Positions 10,410 through 19,963 of a DNA stretch of 64,000 nucleotides are shown here, one piece after another. Origin of the DNA: Trypanosoma brucei gambiense DAL972 (Eukaryota; Euglenozoa; Kinetoplastea; Trypanosomatida; Trypanosomatidae); the NCBI RefSeq assembly GCF_000210295.1, contig NC_026743.1:1426001-1490000 (forward strand), written 5' to 3'. Position 1 is the first letter of the stretch. Each line of letters begins with the position of its first letter. The position numbers and the translations under genes were made by a program. Below the pieces are notes generated by a model. That model was not told the DNA's origin and searched no databases. It saw only the letters and a list, made by a program, of their open reading frames with translations.

Positions 10410-10523
10410 TCCAAACTACGTGTTATGTTCCCCAATGGAAGCACTTCTAGGTGCTTAGCAGAACCTTGACAGGGACAAAAAGATATTGTAGCAGAGGAAT
10501 ACAAAACAAAACAGAGAATTAGA
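10410..10523 (-). repeat. Shared 5' flank, kinase copy 1
   Basis: 114 nt nearly identical to 12717-12830, ending abruptly at gaattaga. It contains the leader and splice acceptor. Copy 3 has no similarity here beyond the first few bases. Confidence 0.85.
10465..10486 (-). promoter_or_regulatory. Trans-splice acceptor for kinase copy 1
   Basis: The sense strand reads tatctttttgtccctgtcaag, AG at 10466-10465, giving a leader of about 55 nt. The same element precedes copy 2. Confidence 0.5.
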
Positions 10524-11287
10524 TGTGTGTTTTGTACGCATATGGAAAAGAATTTAAAGGCAACTGTTCTCCCAAAGTGCGTACGGCTAACATAACTTAC
10601 TACCAGAACACCCCTAAAAGAAAGAACCGATGTAGATGCCCTGCATGACGTTATTTTTGGAAGTCACGGCGAGTGGTCAGTAACTGCGGTGACGCGACCG
10701 CAATCTGTTCTCTAGTATACAGCGGTACCTCCACCAATATCCGGCGCGGATATAGTCACCTTCGCGCTATACTCTGGCGTCTGGTGACGAAGTATCGTTT
10801 CGCGGTGCGCAAGACATTCACCCCAGTAGTATTTATGCTAGACATGACTGAATACGATAGAGGGGGCTGAAAGGAGTAGCCCACATATTTGCGTATAAGA
10901 AACAAAGTAAGAAAAATACACCACCTACATTAGGAAAGCACCCACATTAAAGAAAACGATGGGGTCTCTCCGTTACTCACCTATACAACGAACCCATTCC
11001 ACTCTGCTCCGCCGCTCCCAGGAGAAGGACACACATCAAGAGGGGGAATATAAACAGCGTACCGAGTGACATTTTACGGAGCGTCAAACGAACAGAACGG
11101 AGGGAAAAAAAAAAGGAAACAACTAAAAGGAATTTGAGTTTAAGGCTGAAGCGACGACATAGCCCTCCCTTTAACGGAGGAACGCGAAGGAAAACACGAT
11201 AAAATAACGAAGGCGCATTGCGTTACATATATACACACATTGCACACTATACGGGTTGCACCCAGCATGAGAAAGGAACCAATGAAG

Positions 11288-11397
11288 GAGGAAAGCATTT
11301 CATGCGACAGTAATATGCCGTGCATATTTGCGTGTATATATATGCCCTCACAAACGCGAGGAAGGGTAAACACGTTGCGGCGCAGGAGTGGCACGGT
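11288..11397 (-). repeat. Shared 3' flank, kinase copy 2
   Basis: About 110 nt directly after the stop codon, nearly identical to 13285-13400 downstream of copy 3, with a small insertion in the latter. It is absent after copy 1. Confidence 0.85.
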
Positions 11398-12716
11398 TCA
11401 CTCAGCATCACCAATGCCAAGAACCTCCTGTATTTTCTGCATCCATGCATCACGCTCAGGAGTGCCGCGGGCTTGAAAAAGAAGACGTGAACCTCCGACA
11501 AACACAACAGCGAACACGTTAGGAGCGTTGGAGCCGGTATACTTGCTCGGCACCGGGAATACATCCTCCAGGTCCGTGAATGGAGTGGCAATACACTGCC
11601 GTTGCAAAGTGTCTTTTGAAATGGCAAGCACAAGGTGAAGACTCTTAAACTTCGGAAGCTTCCCAACACTAAGGTCCTCACCATTCTCGAGCTCAGCACG
11701 GATGCACAGGTATCGTCGCTTCCATGACATGTCACTACTCTGTTTCTTTATTATACCCTCATACAGTGTCACGTCACCAAGGCCACTGCAGGGAGTTGCA
11801 CCCTCCAGTACCGCAGTGGATATCGCGGCACTGTACGATTCATCCATTTGCTTTACAATGCTTCTTTTCTCAGCTCGTAGTAGTTGCTTAATGTTACGGA
11901 TATCGGAAGGAATCACGTCACGTAGTGGACCTTCAAATGCTGGTTGTGTTTGCACAATCTCAAGCAAACCAGACATAAACAGTTTGCAGATGGGCATATC
12001 CAACAACTTCCCACTGCAAGGTCGCTGCTTAGGATCACTGCTCAACAAAAGGGAACAATTTCAGCCATCTCGGGACTCGTTTCAGGTGGTAACGGATCGT
12101 ACTGTCCGCTCCAGGGTTCTATTTCATCAGTCACGCATACTCTCCCCATCAAACGGACGCCTGAGTGTTCACAGTCCTATAAAAGGACACCAAAAAAGAA
12201 CAGTTGGCTTTTCTGGTGGATGGGTTCCAACCCAAATCCGGGGCAACGTAATAGGGGTACCCAAAANNNNNNNNNNNNNNNNNNNNNNNNNNNNNNNNNN
12301 NNNNNNNNNNNNNNNNNNNNNNNNNNNNNNNNNNNNNNNNNNNNNNNNNNNNNNNNNNNNNNNNNNAGCACCAGTGCTATCATCAGCACATTCACCTCAT
12401 TCTGTGGATCTTTCTTCGCAAAGTCCTCATGGCACTTCAGGATTGAAAAGAAATCACAGTTCATCAAACAGTGTACCTCAGCCTGTGCGCGGTTTTTGTC
12501 TCCTTCGTTCATACCTTCCAAGTCCACAACCTTCACTGCAAACGTTTCACCATCGGACGTCCGTTTGGCACACAACACCGTACCGGTGGCACCTGAACCC
12601 AGAACCCGTTTAATCCAATATTTCTTCTTCTGCTCTTTCGCTGTGGCTTCGTCTTTTGCGAAAGCCTCACCGAAGGTGCGGCACACACGCCCAATCATTG
12701 CATCCGTTGACGACAT
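11398..12716 (-). CDS. NRK: NIMA-related kinase with PH domain, copy 2, interrupted by assembly gap
   Basis: The start (ATG 12716, MSSTDAMIGRV) and the last 216 codons ending EVLGIGDAE are intact and match copy 3. The middle is not: 12267-12366 is N, and 12051-12266 carries several one-base insertions and deletions against copies 1 and 3 that break the frame. The sequence missing at the gap, judged from copy 3, should be about 259 nt, so the 100 N are a placeholder. Allowing for that, the copy is only about 7 nt shorter than the 1485-nt copy 3. I read it as a real, probably intact gene seen through poor sequence. Differences include Lys for Asn in SIVKQMDES. It has the 5' flank of copy 1 and the 3' flank of copy 3. 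A true pseudogene cannot be excluded. Confidence 0.85.
12267..12366. other. Assembly gap (100 N)
   Basis: Exactly 100 N inside the kinase domain of copy 2. Alignment to copy 3 predicts about 259 missing bases. Confidence 0.99.
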
Positions 12717-12830
12717 TCCAAACTACGTGTTATGTTCCCTAATGGAAGCACTTCTAGGTGCTTAGCAGAACCTTGACAGGGACAAAAAGATGTTGCAGCA
12801 GAGGAATACAAAACAAAACAGAGAATTAGA
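12717..12830 (-). repeat. Shared 5' flank, kinase copy 2
   Basis: 114 nt nearly identical to 10410-10523, including the splice acceptor near 12773-12772. Confidence 0.85.
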
Positions 12831-13284
12831 GGCGTATTTCTGTCGTTGTATTTTTCTCTTAGGCTTAATATATGATAGAAGTAATGCTTGACGCGTGATA
12901 TACGGCTTTACACTTTGGTTAAGCAGTCGTACCAAACTGTATTTGAACGTACGAGTCACCCAACATATACGGATACACACTCGCACGCAACATATTTCAA
13001 TTTTCGAACAGCAATAAAGCTTACGACAGAGAATCGCTCGAAAGCATTCGCCTTCTTCCGCGGAGTATATTTTGCTAAATGTCATAGATTACATGATTCA
13101 CCAAGGAAAGACAACAGCTGAGTAGTTATACACGAACATATGATATGTAGCGTAATACTAACAGACTAAAAATGGAAAGCCATCTCCTTGTTTAAGAAAA
13201 ATACGTCATTGAAACAAGCTATACAAAATACACAAGTATTCCCTACCCTAGAACACCCCGATTATATAGAGGGTAAGAGTAAGA

Positions 13285-13400
13285 GAGGAAAGCATTTCAT
13301 GCGACAATAATACGCCGCGCATATTCGCGTATATATAGTTATATATGCCCTCACAAACGCGAGGAAGGGTAAACACGTTGCGGCGCAGGAGCGGCACGGT
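13285..13400 (-). repeat. Shared 3' flank, kinase copy 3
   Basis: About 116 nt matching 11288-11397 after copy 2. Confidence 0.85.
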
Positions 13401-14885
13401 TCACTCAGCATCACCAATGCCAAGAACCTCCTGTATTTTCTGCATCCATGCATCACGCTCAGGAGCACCGCGGGCTTGAAAAAGAAGACGTGAACCTCCG
13501 ACAAACACAACAGCGAACACGTTAGGAGCGTTGGAGCCGGTATACTTGCTCGGCACCGGGAATACATCCTCCAGGTCCGTGAATGGAGTGGCAATACACT
13601 GCCGTTGCAAAGTGTCTTTTGAAATGGCAAGCACAAGGTGAAGACTCTTAAACTTCGGAAGCTTCCCAACACTAAGGTCCTCACCATTCTCGAGCTCAGC
13701 ACGGATGCACAGGTATCGTCGCTTCCATGACATGTCACTACTCTGTTTCTTTATTATACCCTCATACAGTGTCACGTCACCAAGGCCACTGCAGGAAGTT
13801 GCACCCTCCAGTACCGCAGTGGATATCGCGGCACTGTACGATTCATCCATTTGATTTACAATGCTTCTTTTCTCAGCTCGTAGTAGTTGCTTAATGTTAC
13901 GGATATCGGAAGGAATCACGTCACGTAGTGGACCTTCAAATGCTGGTTGTGTTTGCACAATCTCAAGCAAACCAGACATAAACAGTTTGCAGATGGGCAT
14001 ATCCAACAACTTCCCACTGCAAGGTCGCTGCTTAGGATCACTGCTCAACAAAAGGGAAACAATTTCAGCCATCTCGGGACTCGTTTCAGGTGGTAACGGA
14101 TCGTACTGTCCGCTCAGGGTTCTATTCATCACGTCACGCATACTCTCCCCATCAAACGGACGCCTGAGTGTCAACAGTTCATATAAGAGGACACCAAGAG
14201 AGAACAAGTCGGCTTTCTTGCTGTATGGTTTCCGACGCCAAATCTCCGGTGCAACGTAATATGGCGTACCACAGAACGTCTTTCCAACATCATCAGAGAC
14301 TGTCGCAGAATACATTTTGGTGAATCCAAAGTCTCCAAGCTTTATTAGGCCGTTGCTGCACAGGAGGATGTTCGCTGACTTGATATCACGATGGATCATA
14401 TGCCGCGAGTGTACATGATGAAGTGCAAGGAGAACCTGAATGAACAACAACCCAGCCTCATGCTCACGGAATGCGCGTGAAGCTTTTGCACGGCTTTTGA
14501 TTTCCTGCCGGAGGTCTCCAGCATTTGCGTAGTCGAGCACCAGTGCTATCATCAGCACATTCACCTCATTCTGTGGATCCTTCTTCGCAAAGTCCTCATG
14601 GCACTTCAGGATTGAAAAGAAATCACAGTTCATCAAACAGTGTACCTCAGCCTGTGCGCGGTTTTTGTCTCCTTCGTTCATACCTTCCAAGTCCACAACC
14701 TTCACTGCAAACGTTTCACCATCGGACGTCCGTTTGGCACACAACACCGTACCGGTGGCACCTGAACCCAGAACCCGTTTAATCCAATATTTCTTCTTCT
14801 GCTCTTTCGCTGTGGCTTCGTCTTTTGCGAAAGCCTCACCGAAGGTGCGGCACACACGTCCAATCATTGCATCCGTTGACGACAT
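13401..14885 (-). CDS. NRK: NIMA-related Ser/Thr kinase with PH domain, copy 3 (494 aa)
   Basis: Full-length with the same kinase landmarks as copy 1: glycine loop 38-47, Lys62, HRDIKSAN Asp167, DFG Asp185, APE 212-214. The C-terminal PH domain ends FVGGSRLLFQARGAPERDAW...EVLGIGDAE. Only a handful of changes separate it from copy 1 over the first 1.37 kb (for example Ala for Thr at 135 and Ser for Pro at 364), while the last 30 or so codons differ more. It is the first copy in transcription order, and its 5' flank is unrelated to that of copies 1 and 2. The nearest strong splice acceptor is at 15321, which would give a leader of about 430 nt against about 55 nt for the others. Nrk protein in T. 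brucei is known to be controlled at translation, so a different leader matters. Confidence 0.95.
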   Translation of the reverse strand: MSSTDAMIGRVCRTFGEAFAKDEATAKEQKKKYWIKRVLGSGATGTVLCAKRTSDGETFAVKVVDLEGMNEGDKNRAQAEVHCLMNCDFFSILKCHEDFAKKDPQNEVNVLMIALVLDYANAGDLRQEIKSRAKASRAFREHEAGLLFIQVLLALHHVHSRHMIHRDIKSANILLCSNGLIKLGDFGFTKMYSATVSDDVGKTFCGTPYYVAPEIWRRKPYSKKADLFSLGVLLYELLTLRRPFDGESMRDVMNRTLSGQYDPLPPETSPEMAEIVSLLLSSDPKQRPCSGKLLDMPICKLFMSGLLEIVQTQPAFEGPLRDVIPSDIRNIKQLLRAEKRSIVNQMDESYSAAISTAVLEGATSCSGLGDVTLYEGIIKKQSSDMSWKRRYLCIRAELENGEDLSVGKLPKFKSLHLVLAISKDTLQRQCIATPFTDLEDVFPVPSKYTGSNAPNVFAVVFVGGSRLLFQARGAPERDAWMQKIQEVLGIGDAE

Positions 14886-15319
14886 TTTAAATTATTAAAT
14901 GTTAGCTACTAATTCATAAATTAGACAGAGCGTTGAAGAATTTTTTTTTGATGGGTGGTGGGGAAGTGTAATGTTTTTGAATTGTATGTTCGTTGTATCA
15001 CAGTTTTATTATTTTCATCGATGTTTCGCTATCGATGATGGTGTCGGTCTTGTGATTTTATTAGATTCTTCAAAGCGGGTCTCACTTTTATTATTATTTT
15101 GAGTGGCTGAACCGCACTTTTCTGTTGGTTATGCGATGAACGAAGTATATGCTGGGTTCTTCACTGTTATTAAGTCTCCTTTGTGAACGAAACCAGAGGC
15201 GTATCCGACGTCTGCAATATTCGTATCACGCTGTTTATATTCGTTATTGTTTAAAATGCAAAAAAAGATGATTTAGAACTTTCCGGTCAAAATGAGAATC
15301 CCCGAAACTTACCACACCG

Positions 15320-15355
15320 CTGAATTATAAATAGCAGAGGAAAGGAAAGGAAACA
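15320..15355 (-). promoter_or_regulatory. Candidate trans-splice acceptor for kinase copy 3
   Basis: The sense strand reads gtttcctttcctttcctctgc then ...taattcag, with AG at 15321-15320. The tract is strong, but 435 nt from the ATG. Weaker AGs lie closer. Confidence 0.4.
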
Positions 15356-16056
15356 AATGGAAGTTTACTTGGCGACGTATAAAATAAATGACTTTCGGTT
15401 GGTCCGTTCAACAGCGCCTGCTTGCTGAAACAAATTCTCGCATTTTGATTTGCAATCAGTTTTTCCTTACGAGGAGTGTGCCACGCATTTTCCTGGAATA
15501 TCTATCGCAGAATATCTCACTAACCTTAGATGTATAATAATAATAATGTAATAACACTGTTGTTACGCATTAAATGATGAAGGGAGAAAAAAAAACATTT
15601 AGTGGCACTAGGAGCAGGAAACACGGAAATTTTGTTTACACATTCATCTGAATACAAATACAAAATAAATATATAAATATATATATGCAACATTATAGTT
15701 CACGCGTTCCACGGAGTGACAGAGGCATGTGTGGGCAAATGATGAAAAATTATTCGATTCCTTCCCATTTAAAAACAGAAAAAAATGCTTGTCACGCCTC
15801 AAAAATTCTTCTTTTTTTCCCTTTTGTGTGTGTGTGTGTTTTGGAGAAGGGGGAAGAGGGGGGAAAGGAAAGGTTTGAATGGGGGTTGGAGCGAACGGGG
15901 CGACAAACAGTGAAGACGCAAAAGCAGAAAACACAAACACATAAACACAAAAAAAAAAAGGATTCACAGTTTTTTTTTAAAAAAAAAAAGACAGCTGGGA
16001 CTGAGATAACACGTTAACGGAATTTTCTGCCATTTGTAATCTCCAGTCCTTCCACA

Positions 16057-16057
<1 letters not shown>

Positions 16058-16087
<30 letters not shown>
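16058..16087. repeat. (AC)15 microsatellite
   Basis: Thirty bases of uninterrupted AC dinucleotide. Confidence 0.95.
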
Positions 16088-16091
<4 letters not shown>

Positions 16092-16549
16092 CCTCCTCTT
16101 CACCACGTTGGCACAAGAAAAATAAAACACGCACAAATATACATTTCATTTTAGACGAACATAAAACCATTCACAAGCATCAAGACTTCACAAACCCCTC
16201 AAAAAAAAAATCATAATAACAGTTTTTCTTTTTTAAGCCCTTTCATGAAACTACCGAGATTCAAAATGGGTGCCCTCCACATGATAAAACACTTTTCCTC
16301 CTCCTCCGCCCCCCCTTTTCTTTTTCATTTATTTTTTTTTTGCTTTTTTTTTGTTTTACTTCGCCCACCTTTAACCAAATATTCCTCATGTAACACAAAG
16401 ATACGCGCGTAAGTAAAAATAAAAATAAATTCGAACTCAACATAAAGGTAAGGAAACACCTACAAGGGTAGAAACATATGCGATAACACATTCCCTCAAA
16501 GGTACATGAGCTAAAGCAATGGGAAGGTGAAAAGTAATGGATTGTGTTC

Positions 16550-16597
16550 GGGTTCGGGTTTGGGTTTGGGTTCGGGGCGTGGGATGTGGGATGTGGG
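16550..16597 (+). other. G-quadruplex candidate, telomere-like GGGTTC/GGGTTT repeats
   Basis: Eight G-tracts of three or four on the plus strand, separated by TTC, TTT, TTT, TTC, CGT, ATGT and ATGT. The spacing of 3-4 nt fits a stable quadruplex. The G-rich strand is the template for the right-to-left transcription. Confidence 0.75.
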
Positions 16598-17647
16598 AAA
16601 ACAAAACAAAACAAAAACGAATTGATGAAGTAACGTGAGATTTTCATAAATGAGTTATCGCATACGCAAAAAACAAAAAAAAACAAAAAACAAAAAAACA
16701 ACATATTCTCAAACACGGAAAGCAACAGCGACAACAAGCACGACAAGAGAGGAAACGATTAACATTGACAACTAGTAAAATAGGGAGTAAAGGGTTGTGC
16801 GTGACTGCGTGTTCGCGTTTGCTTGTTCGTAAGTGAGTAGAGGTGGGATATAAAATAAACATAAATTTTATAAAGCAAAACAAAGGACAAACAAGCAAAT
16901 GAGAAACAGAAATGTAAGGGAATAAAGAGGAATGAAAAAAAAAACGAAAAACAAAAAAAAAGAAGATAACATGCAACAAGTAGTGTTACGCAGCAAACAC
17001 AACTGCACGTTGGGTGGGTAGCCAAACAGAGCAAAAATCATATGGGCCCACGCAAAAGGTTTAAAAAAAAACCAAAAGGGAGAGGGGGGAAAAAAGGAGA
17101 AAAAAGAAAGCAACTAAAAAAAAAGTTTAAAAGCAATAATTTAAACATAAAGAAAATGGAGAGGAACGAACGGACACCGTTTTTTTTTTCCTCTTCCACA
17201 AGTAGAGAGAAGAGCACACGCTCATAAAATGATGGGGGAAGAGTGGTTAGAAATTTAACTACCCAATACCCACATCTTTATGAAATTGACAACCCAATAA
17301 GTTTGAAATAACGTGAAAAGAAAAAAAGGAGGGGAGAGTAGGGAATAGAAGGATGGAACTTTGCTTCAGGGACATTTCATTCAGTAAACAAATACTTAAA
17401 CGCCTATTTCCTTTCAACAGAAAGCTAAACCCGCATTATTAACCATAACCCTCAAAGGGAGGGCACAAAAAGTTGTCGTAGTAATAATGATAGCAATGTA
17501 CACCTATCTTGTTATTTCTTTTTCTTTTCCTTTCTTTCTTTTTTATAAAAAAAAAAAAAGAAAAATGTTCGCTTTCTTTCCTCACCAAAACACAACAATT
17601 TACCTTACCTCCTTCATATTTTCTTGATCCTATCCCGTGATCCACGA

Positions 17648-17657
17648 CCCCCCCCCC
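17648..17657. repeat. C10 homopolymer (G10 on sense strand)
   Basis: Ten consecutive C on the plus strand in the 3' flank of the ELMO gene. Confidence 0.9.
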
Positions 17658-18105
17658 ATATTTCCCTTTTCCCCCTCAAAAACAAAAAACATAACGTTGT
17701 CCTTGTTTGCTAAATAATGACAGCAACAGGCAACACATTTCACTACAAACGCTGTGACACAACATTCTTATTTGGCACCGCACGTCACCACTCAACGGTC
17801 CACAACATTAACAACAATGGCGATGCACAATACAGGTGCATGCGTAATATTTCCTTTTCTATATATGAATAAATAGGCATGACAAGAGACGCATTTACTG
17901 ATATCACTCTATCTATCACATTCCACCTCGATTTTTGTGGCGAGCAACCACACGGTGTAATGCCGTTGTTTATTCAACAAAAAAAAAAAAACAAAGTCCT
18001 CTTTATCCCCTTCATTTTTTTTTCCCAGACCCCAATTTTTCCCTCCGCCTATAAATAAGTAAAAAACAAACAAACAAACAAACAAACATTTCTTGTGTTA
18101 GCCCG

Positions 18106-19485
18106 TCACTCTTCATTATTATCATCATGATCCCCTTCTGGGGAAGGAACTGGATGCCGGGCACTGCTGCACGCACTAAATATTTGTGGAGCCCCTTTTC
18201 GCTTGATACTTGCGCACAGCTTCACCTTAACGACATTAAAATCACCTATCATTGGAGCCCGCCCTCCCCGCTGCTTCTTTAGCTCCAGCCATAGCTCCAG
18301 GAACTGAAATAAGCAACCAACATAATATTCACAGCACGTAATTAAAAAAGGAAATTCACGCCGCAGGGTTTCCTCACACTGCGGATGCAACGGTAGAGGG
18401 GATATGTTTTGCTTACCCCCTCTACCTTCACCACCAGAACTTCGCGCTCGCCGCATCATCTCTGCATGAGTTCGTGTATCCTTCAGCTGATCAAGTACCA
18501 CACCGGTAAAATTAAATCCGATTAAAACAAACGGAAGCTCCTCAAAAACGTTGTCACCATCCTCCCCTTTTTTTATGCACGTGTCCCACAAGCGAAAACC
18601 GAATGCTCTATAGTACTCAAGAAGAAACACTAACTGCAACAAACCAAACAACCCCGTAGAGCGAAGGTCAGTTGCCGGATCACTCCCTTGAAACCCAAGC
18701 TTCTCCCACTCATTCCAGACATTGCCATTGTGCTCCTCGGCGTCACGAATCAATACATTGCGAAGTGTTATGAGCAGCCGTCGGTGAATGGGATTACTGT
18801 GGTCAAATGGCATAGAAGGAAGTGTTGAGCAAAAATCCACATCCTGCTGGAGAACCTGTTTCGGATTTTTGGGATCTATGGGAGCACCCGCGTTGGTTTG
18901 ACTGTCGAGTGATGAGGAGCTGTTACAACAAAAGAACACTTTTCTCAGGAAACCACGCAACCGAAGACATCGCCCCCTCCCCCGTGCACGCAGTGGTATC
19001 GCATATGGTTCCCATGAGGATCTGTCATGCTTTAACGCACGAACCGCGTCAACAAAACTAATGGAACGAAAAGACTCACCAGTGTCAGCATGACTCAAAC
19101 TCATGACGCTAAGCACCCGCCTCATCGTTGCGTCATTAACATCATCCCAGTCAATCGATGGCACAGAAGAGTCGCATTTTCTACTTTTGGACTCCCTCTC
19201 AGACTCTGAGTATTTGTGGCGTGAGGTATCTGCTATAACAACATTACCTGTAATGCTTTCAGAGGGAGAAAATGCTTCGGGAAACGCATCCTCACTTGCC
19301 TTCAGGCTTTGCACACAACCCATTACAACATTGCCATGAAGTTGCTGCTCCAACTGCAGTTGCAACTGCTGCTGGTGTTGCTGATCTAATTCGCAAGGTG
19401 TCGCAATAATATCATCAGAATTTCTATAGCTTAACACAACGGCATCCGGTGAAACAACGGTTAGGTCGGTGGACGAAGTTCCCAT
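18106..19485 (-). CDS. ELMO/CED-12 domain protein (459 aa)
   Basis: Residues about 225-400 carry an ELMO domain: HSNPIHRRLLITLRNVL, then WEKLGFQGSDPATDLRSTGLFGLLQLVFLLE (the WxxIGFQGxDPxTDfRgxGxLGL signature) and LPFVLIGFNFTGVVLDQL. The first 130 residues are low complexity, including a Gln/Leu-rich stretch (QQHQQQLQLQLEQQL) and a Ser-rich part. A short basic, Cys-containing segment (FLRKVFFCCNSSSS) precedes the domain. ELMO proteins act with GTPase regulators; ELMOD-type members are GAPs for Arf/Arl GTPases. I do not see the Dock-partner modules of metazoan ELMO1, so an ELMOD-like role is more likely. I did not identify the GAP arginine with certainty. The ATG at 19485 sits 57 nt after a good acceptor. 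Confidence 0.88.
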   Translation of the reverse strand: MGTSSTDLTVVSPDAVVLSYRNSDDIIATPCELDQQHQQQLQLQLEQQLHGNVVMGCVQSLKASEDAFPEAFSPSESITGNVVIADTSRHKYSESERESKSRKCDSSVPSIDWDDVNDATMRRVLSVMSLSHADTGESFRSISFVDAVRALKHDRSSWEPYAIPLRARGRGRCLRLRGFLRKVFFCCNSSSSLDSQTNAGAPIDPKNPKQVLQQDVDFCSTLPSMPFDHSNPIHRRLLITLRNVLIRDAEEHNGNVWNEWEKLGFQGSDPATDLRSTGLFGLLQLVFLLEYYRAFGFRLWDTCIKKGEDGDNVFEELPFVLIGFNFTGVVLDQLKDTRTHAEMMRRARSSGGEGRGGKQNISPLPLHPQCEETLRREFPFLITCCEYYVGCLFQFLELWLELKKQRGGRAPMIGDFNVVKVKLCASIKRKGAPQIFSACSSARHPVPSPEGDHDDNNEE

Positions 19486-19542
19486 GATGAGCTAAACGTG
19501 CACGGTGTCCCGCAGTACACCAGCTTCGAAGTAAAGATTTTC

Positions 19543-19630
19543 CTAGTGGAAGTATCCGTAGATGTTATTGAACAAAGCGCGGTAATAGGATTGAAACGGA
19601 GAGAAAAGGAAAGGAAATGGAGGGGGGAAG
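19543..19630 (-). promoter_or_regulatory. Polypyrimidine tract and trans-splice acceptor for the ELMO gene
   Basis: The sense strand is pyrimidine-rich at about 19630-19590 (tttcctttccttttctctcc). The first AG after it is at 19544-19543, 57 nt before the ATG. Confidence 0.55.
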
Positions 19631-19899
19631 AAAATAGCAACATAAGAGCACATGTAAATAAAGGCGCAGAAGAGAATAAAGAAAAAAAACAAAAGGTTGG
19701 GAAAGTGCCAAAGATAATCTACAAGTATGTATTAATTCACACCTATGCAAGCGGCAACGCCACAAAAGATGAAGCAACGCAACCGCGTAAAAATACACGT
19801 CTAGTAACACTCCCGAATCATATATGTTTCCCCAGTCCTTTCAAGCGCGTAAACACCTGCACAAAAAGGAACACCGACCATTTATTTTTGTCGCTACAC

Positions 19900-19963
19900 T
19901 CGGTGCTGGGGGATTCCATTTTTTTTTTTTTAAATCCAAGAGCTTGAAATCCCCCAGCACCGA
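19900..19963. repeat. Perfect 16-bp inverted repeat with 32-nt loop
   Basis: Left arm 19900-19915 (tcggtgctgggggatt) and right arm 19948-19963 (aatcccccagcaccga) are exact reverse complements. The loop contains a T-run. It lies in the predicted 3' UTR of the B-box gene, upstream of the ELMO splice tract. Confidence 0.9.

Larger units (their letters stand above)
10410..11397. other. Spacer between kinase copies 1 and 2, 1.0 kb
   Basis: The first 114 nt (10410-10523) match the 5' flank of copy 2. The last 110 nt (11288-11397) match the 3' flank of copy 3. The middle is unrelated to the other spacer and includes a GC-richer island with small inverted repeats at about 10684-10800. No gene is supported. 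Confidence 0.7.
12717..13400. other. Spacer between kinase copies 2 and 3, 0.7 kb
   Basis: Its two ends (12717-12830 and 13285-13400) match those of the other kinase spacer. The centre, about 450 nt, is unrelated AT-rich DNA. No gene. Confidence 0.7.
14886..18105. other. Intergenic spacer, 3.2 kb
   Basis: Long AT-rich spacer. 14940-15550 is T/G-rich on the plus strand, with a small hairpin CATCGAT/ATCGATG at 15016-15037. Farther on are a (CA)n tract at 16058-16087, a G-rich telomere-like block at 16550-16597, many A-runs, a C10 run at 17648-17657 and (AAAC)n at 18065-18087. Frames here translate to Phe/Leu/Lys-rich low complexity only. No gene is supported. Confidence 0.6.

Noticed and set aside
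11702..12613. 303-codon plus frame over kinase copy 2
   Set aside because: Shadow of the kinase, lengthened by the run of N.
16550..16597. True telomere or chromosome-end fusion
   Set aside because: Units are GGGTTC/GGGTTT, not GGGTTA, the block is only 48 nt, and ordinary sequence flanks it.
15685..17227. Several Phe/Leu- or Lys-rich frames in the 3.2 kb spacer
   Set aside because: They follow homopolymer and simple-repeat DNA, have no acceptor spacing and no protein-like composition.
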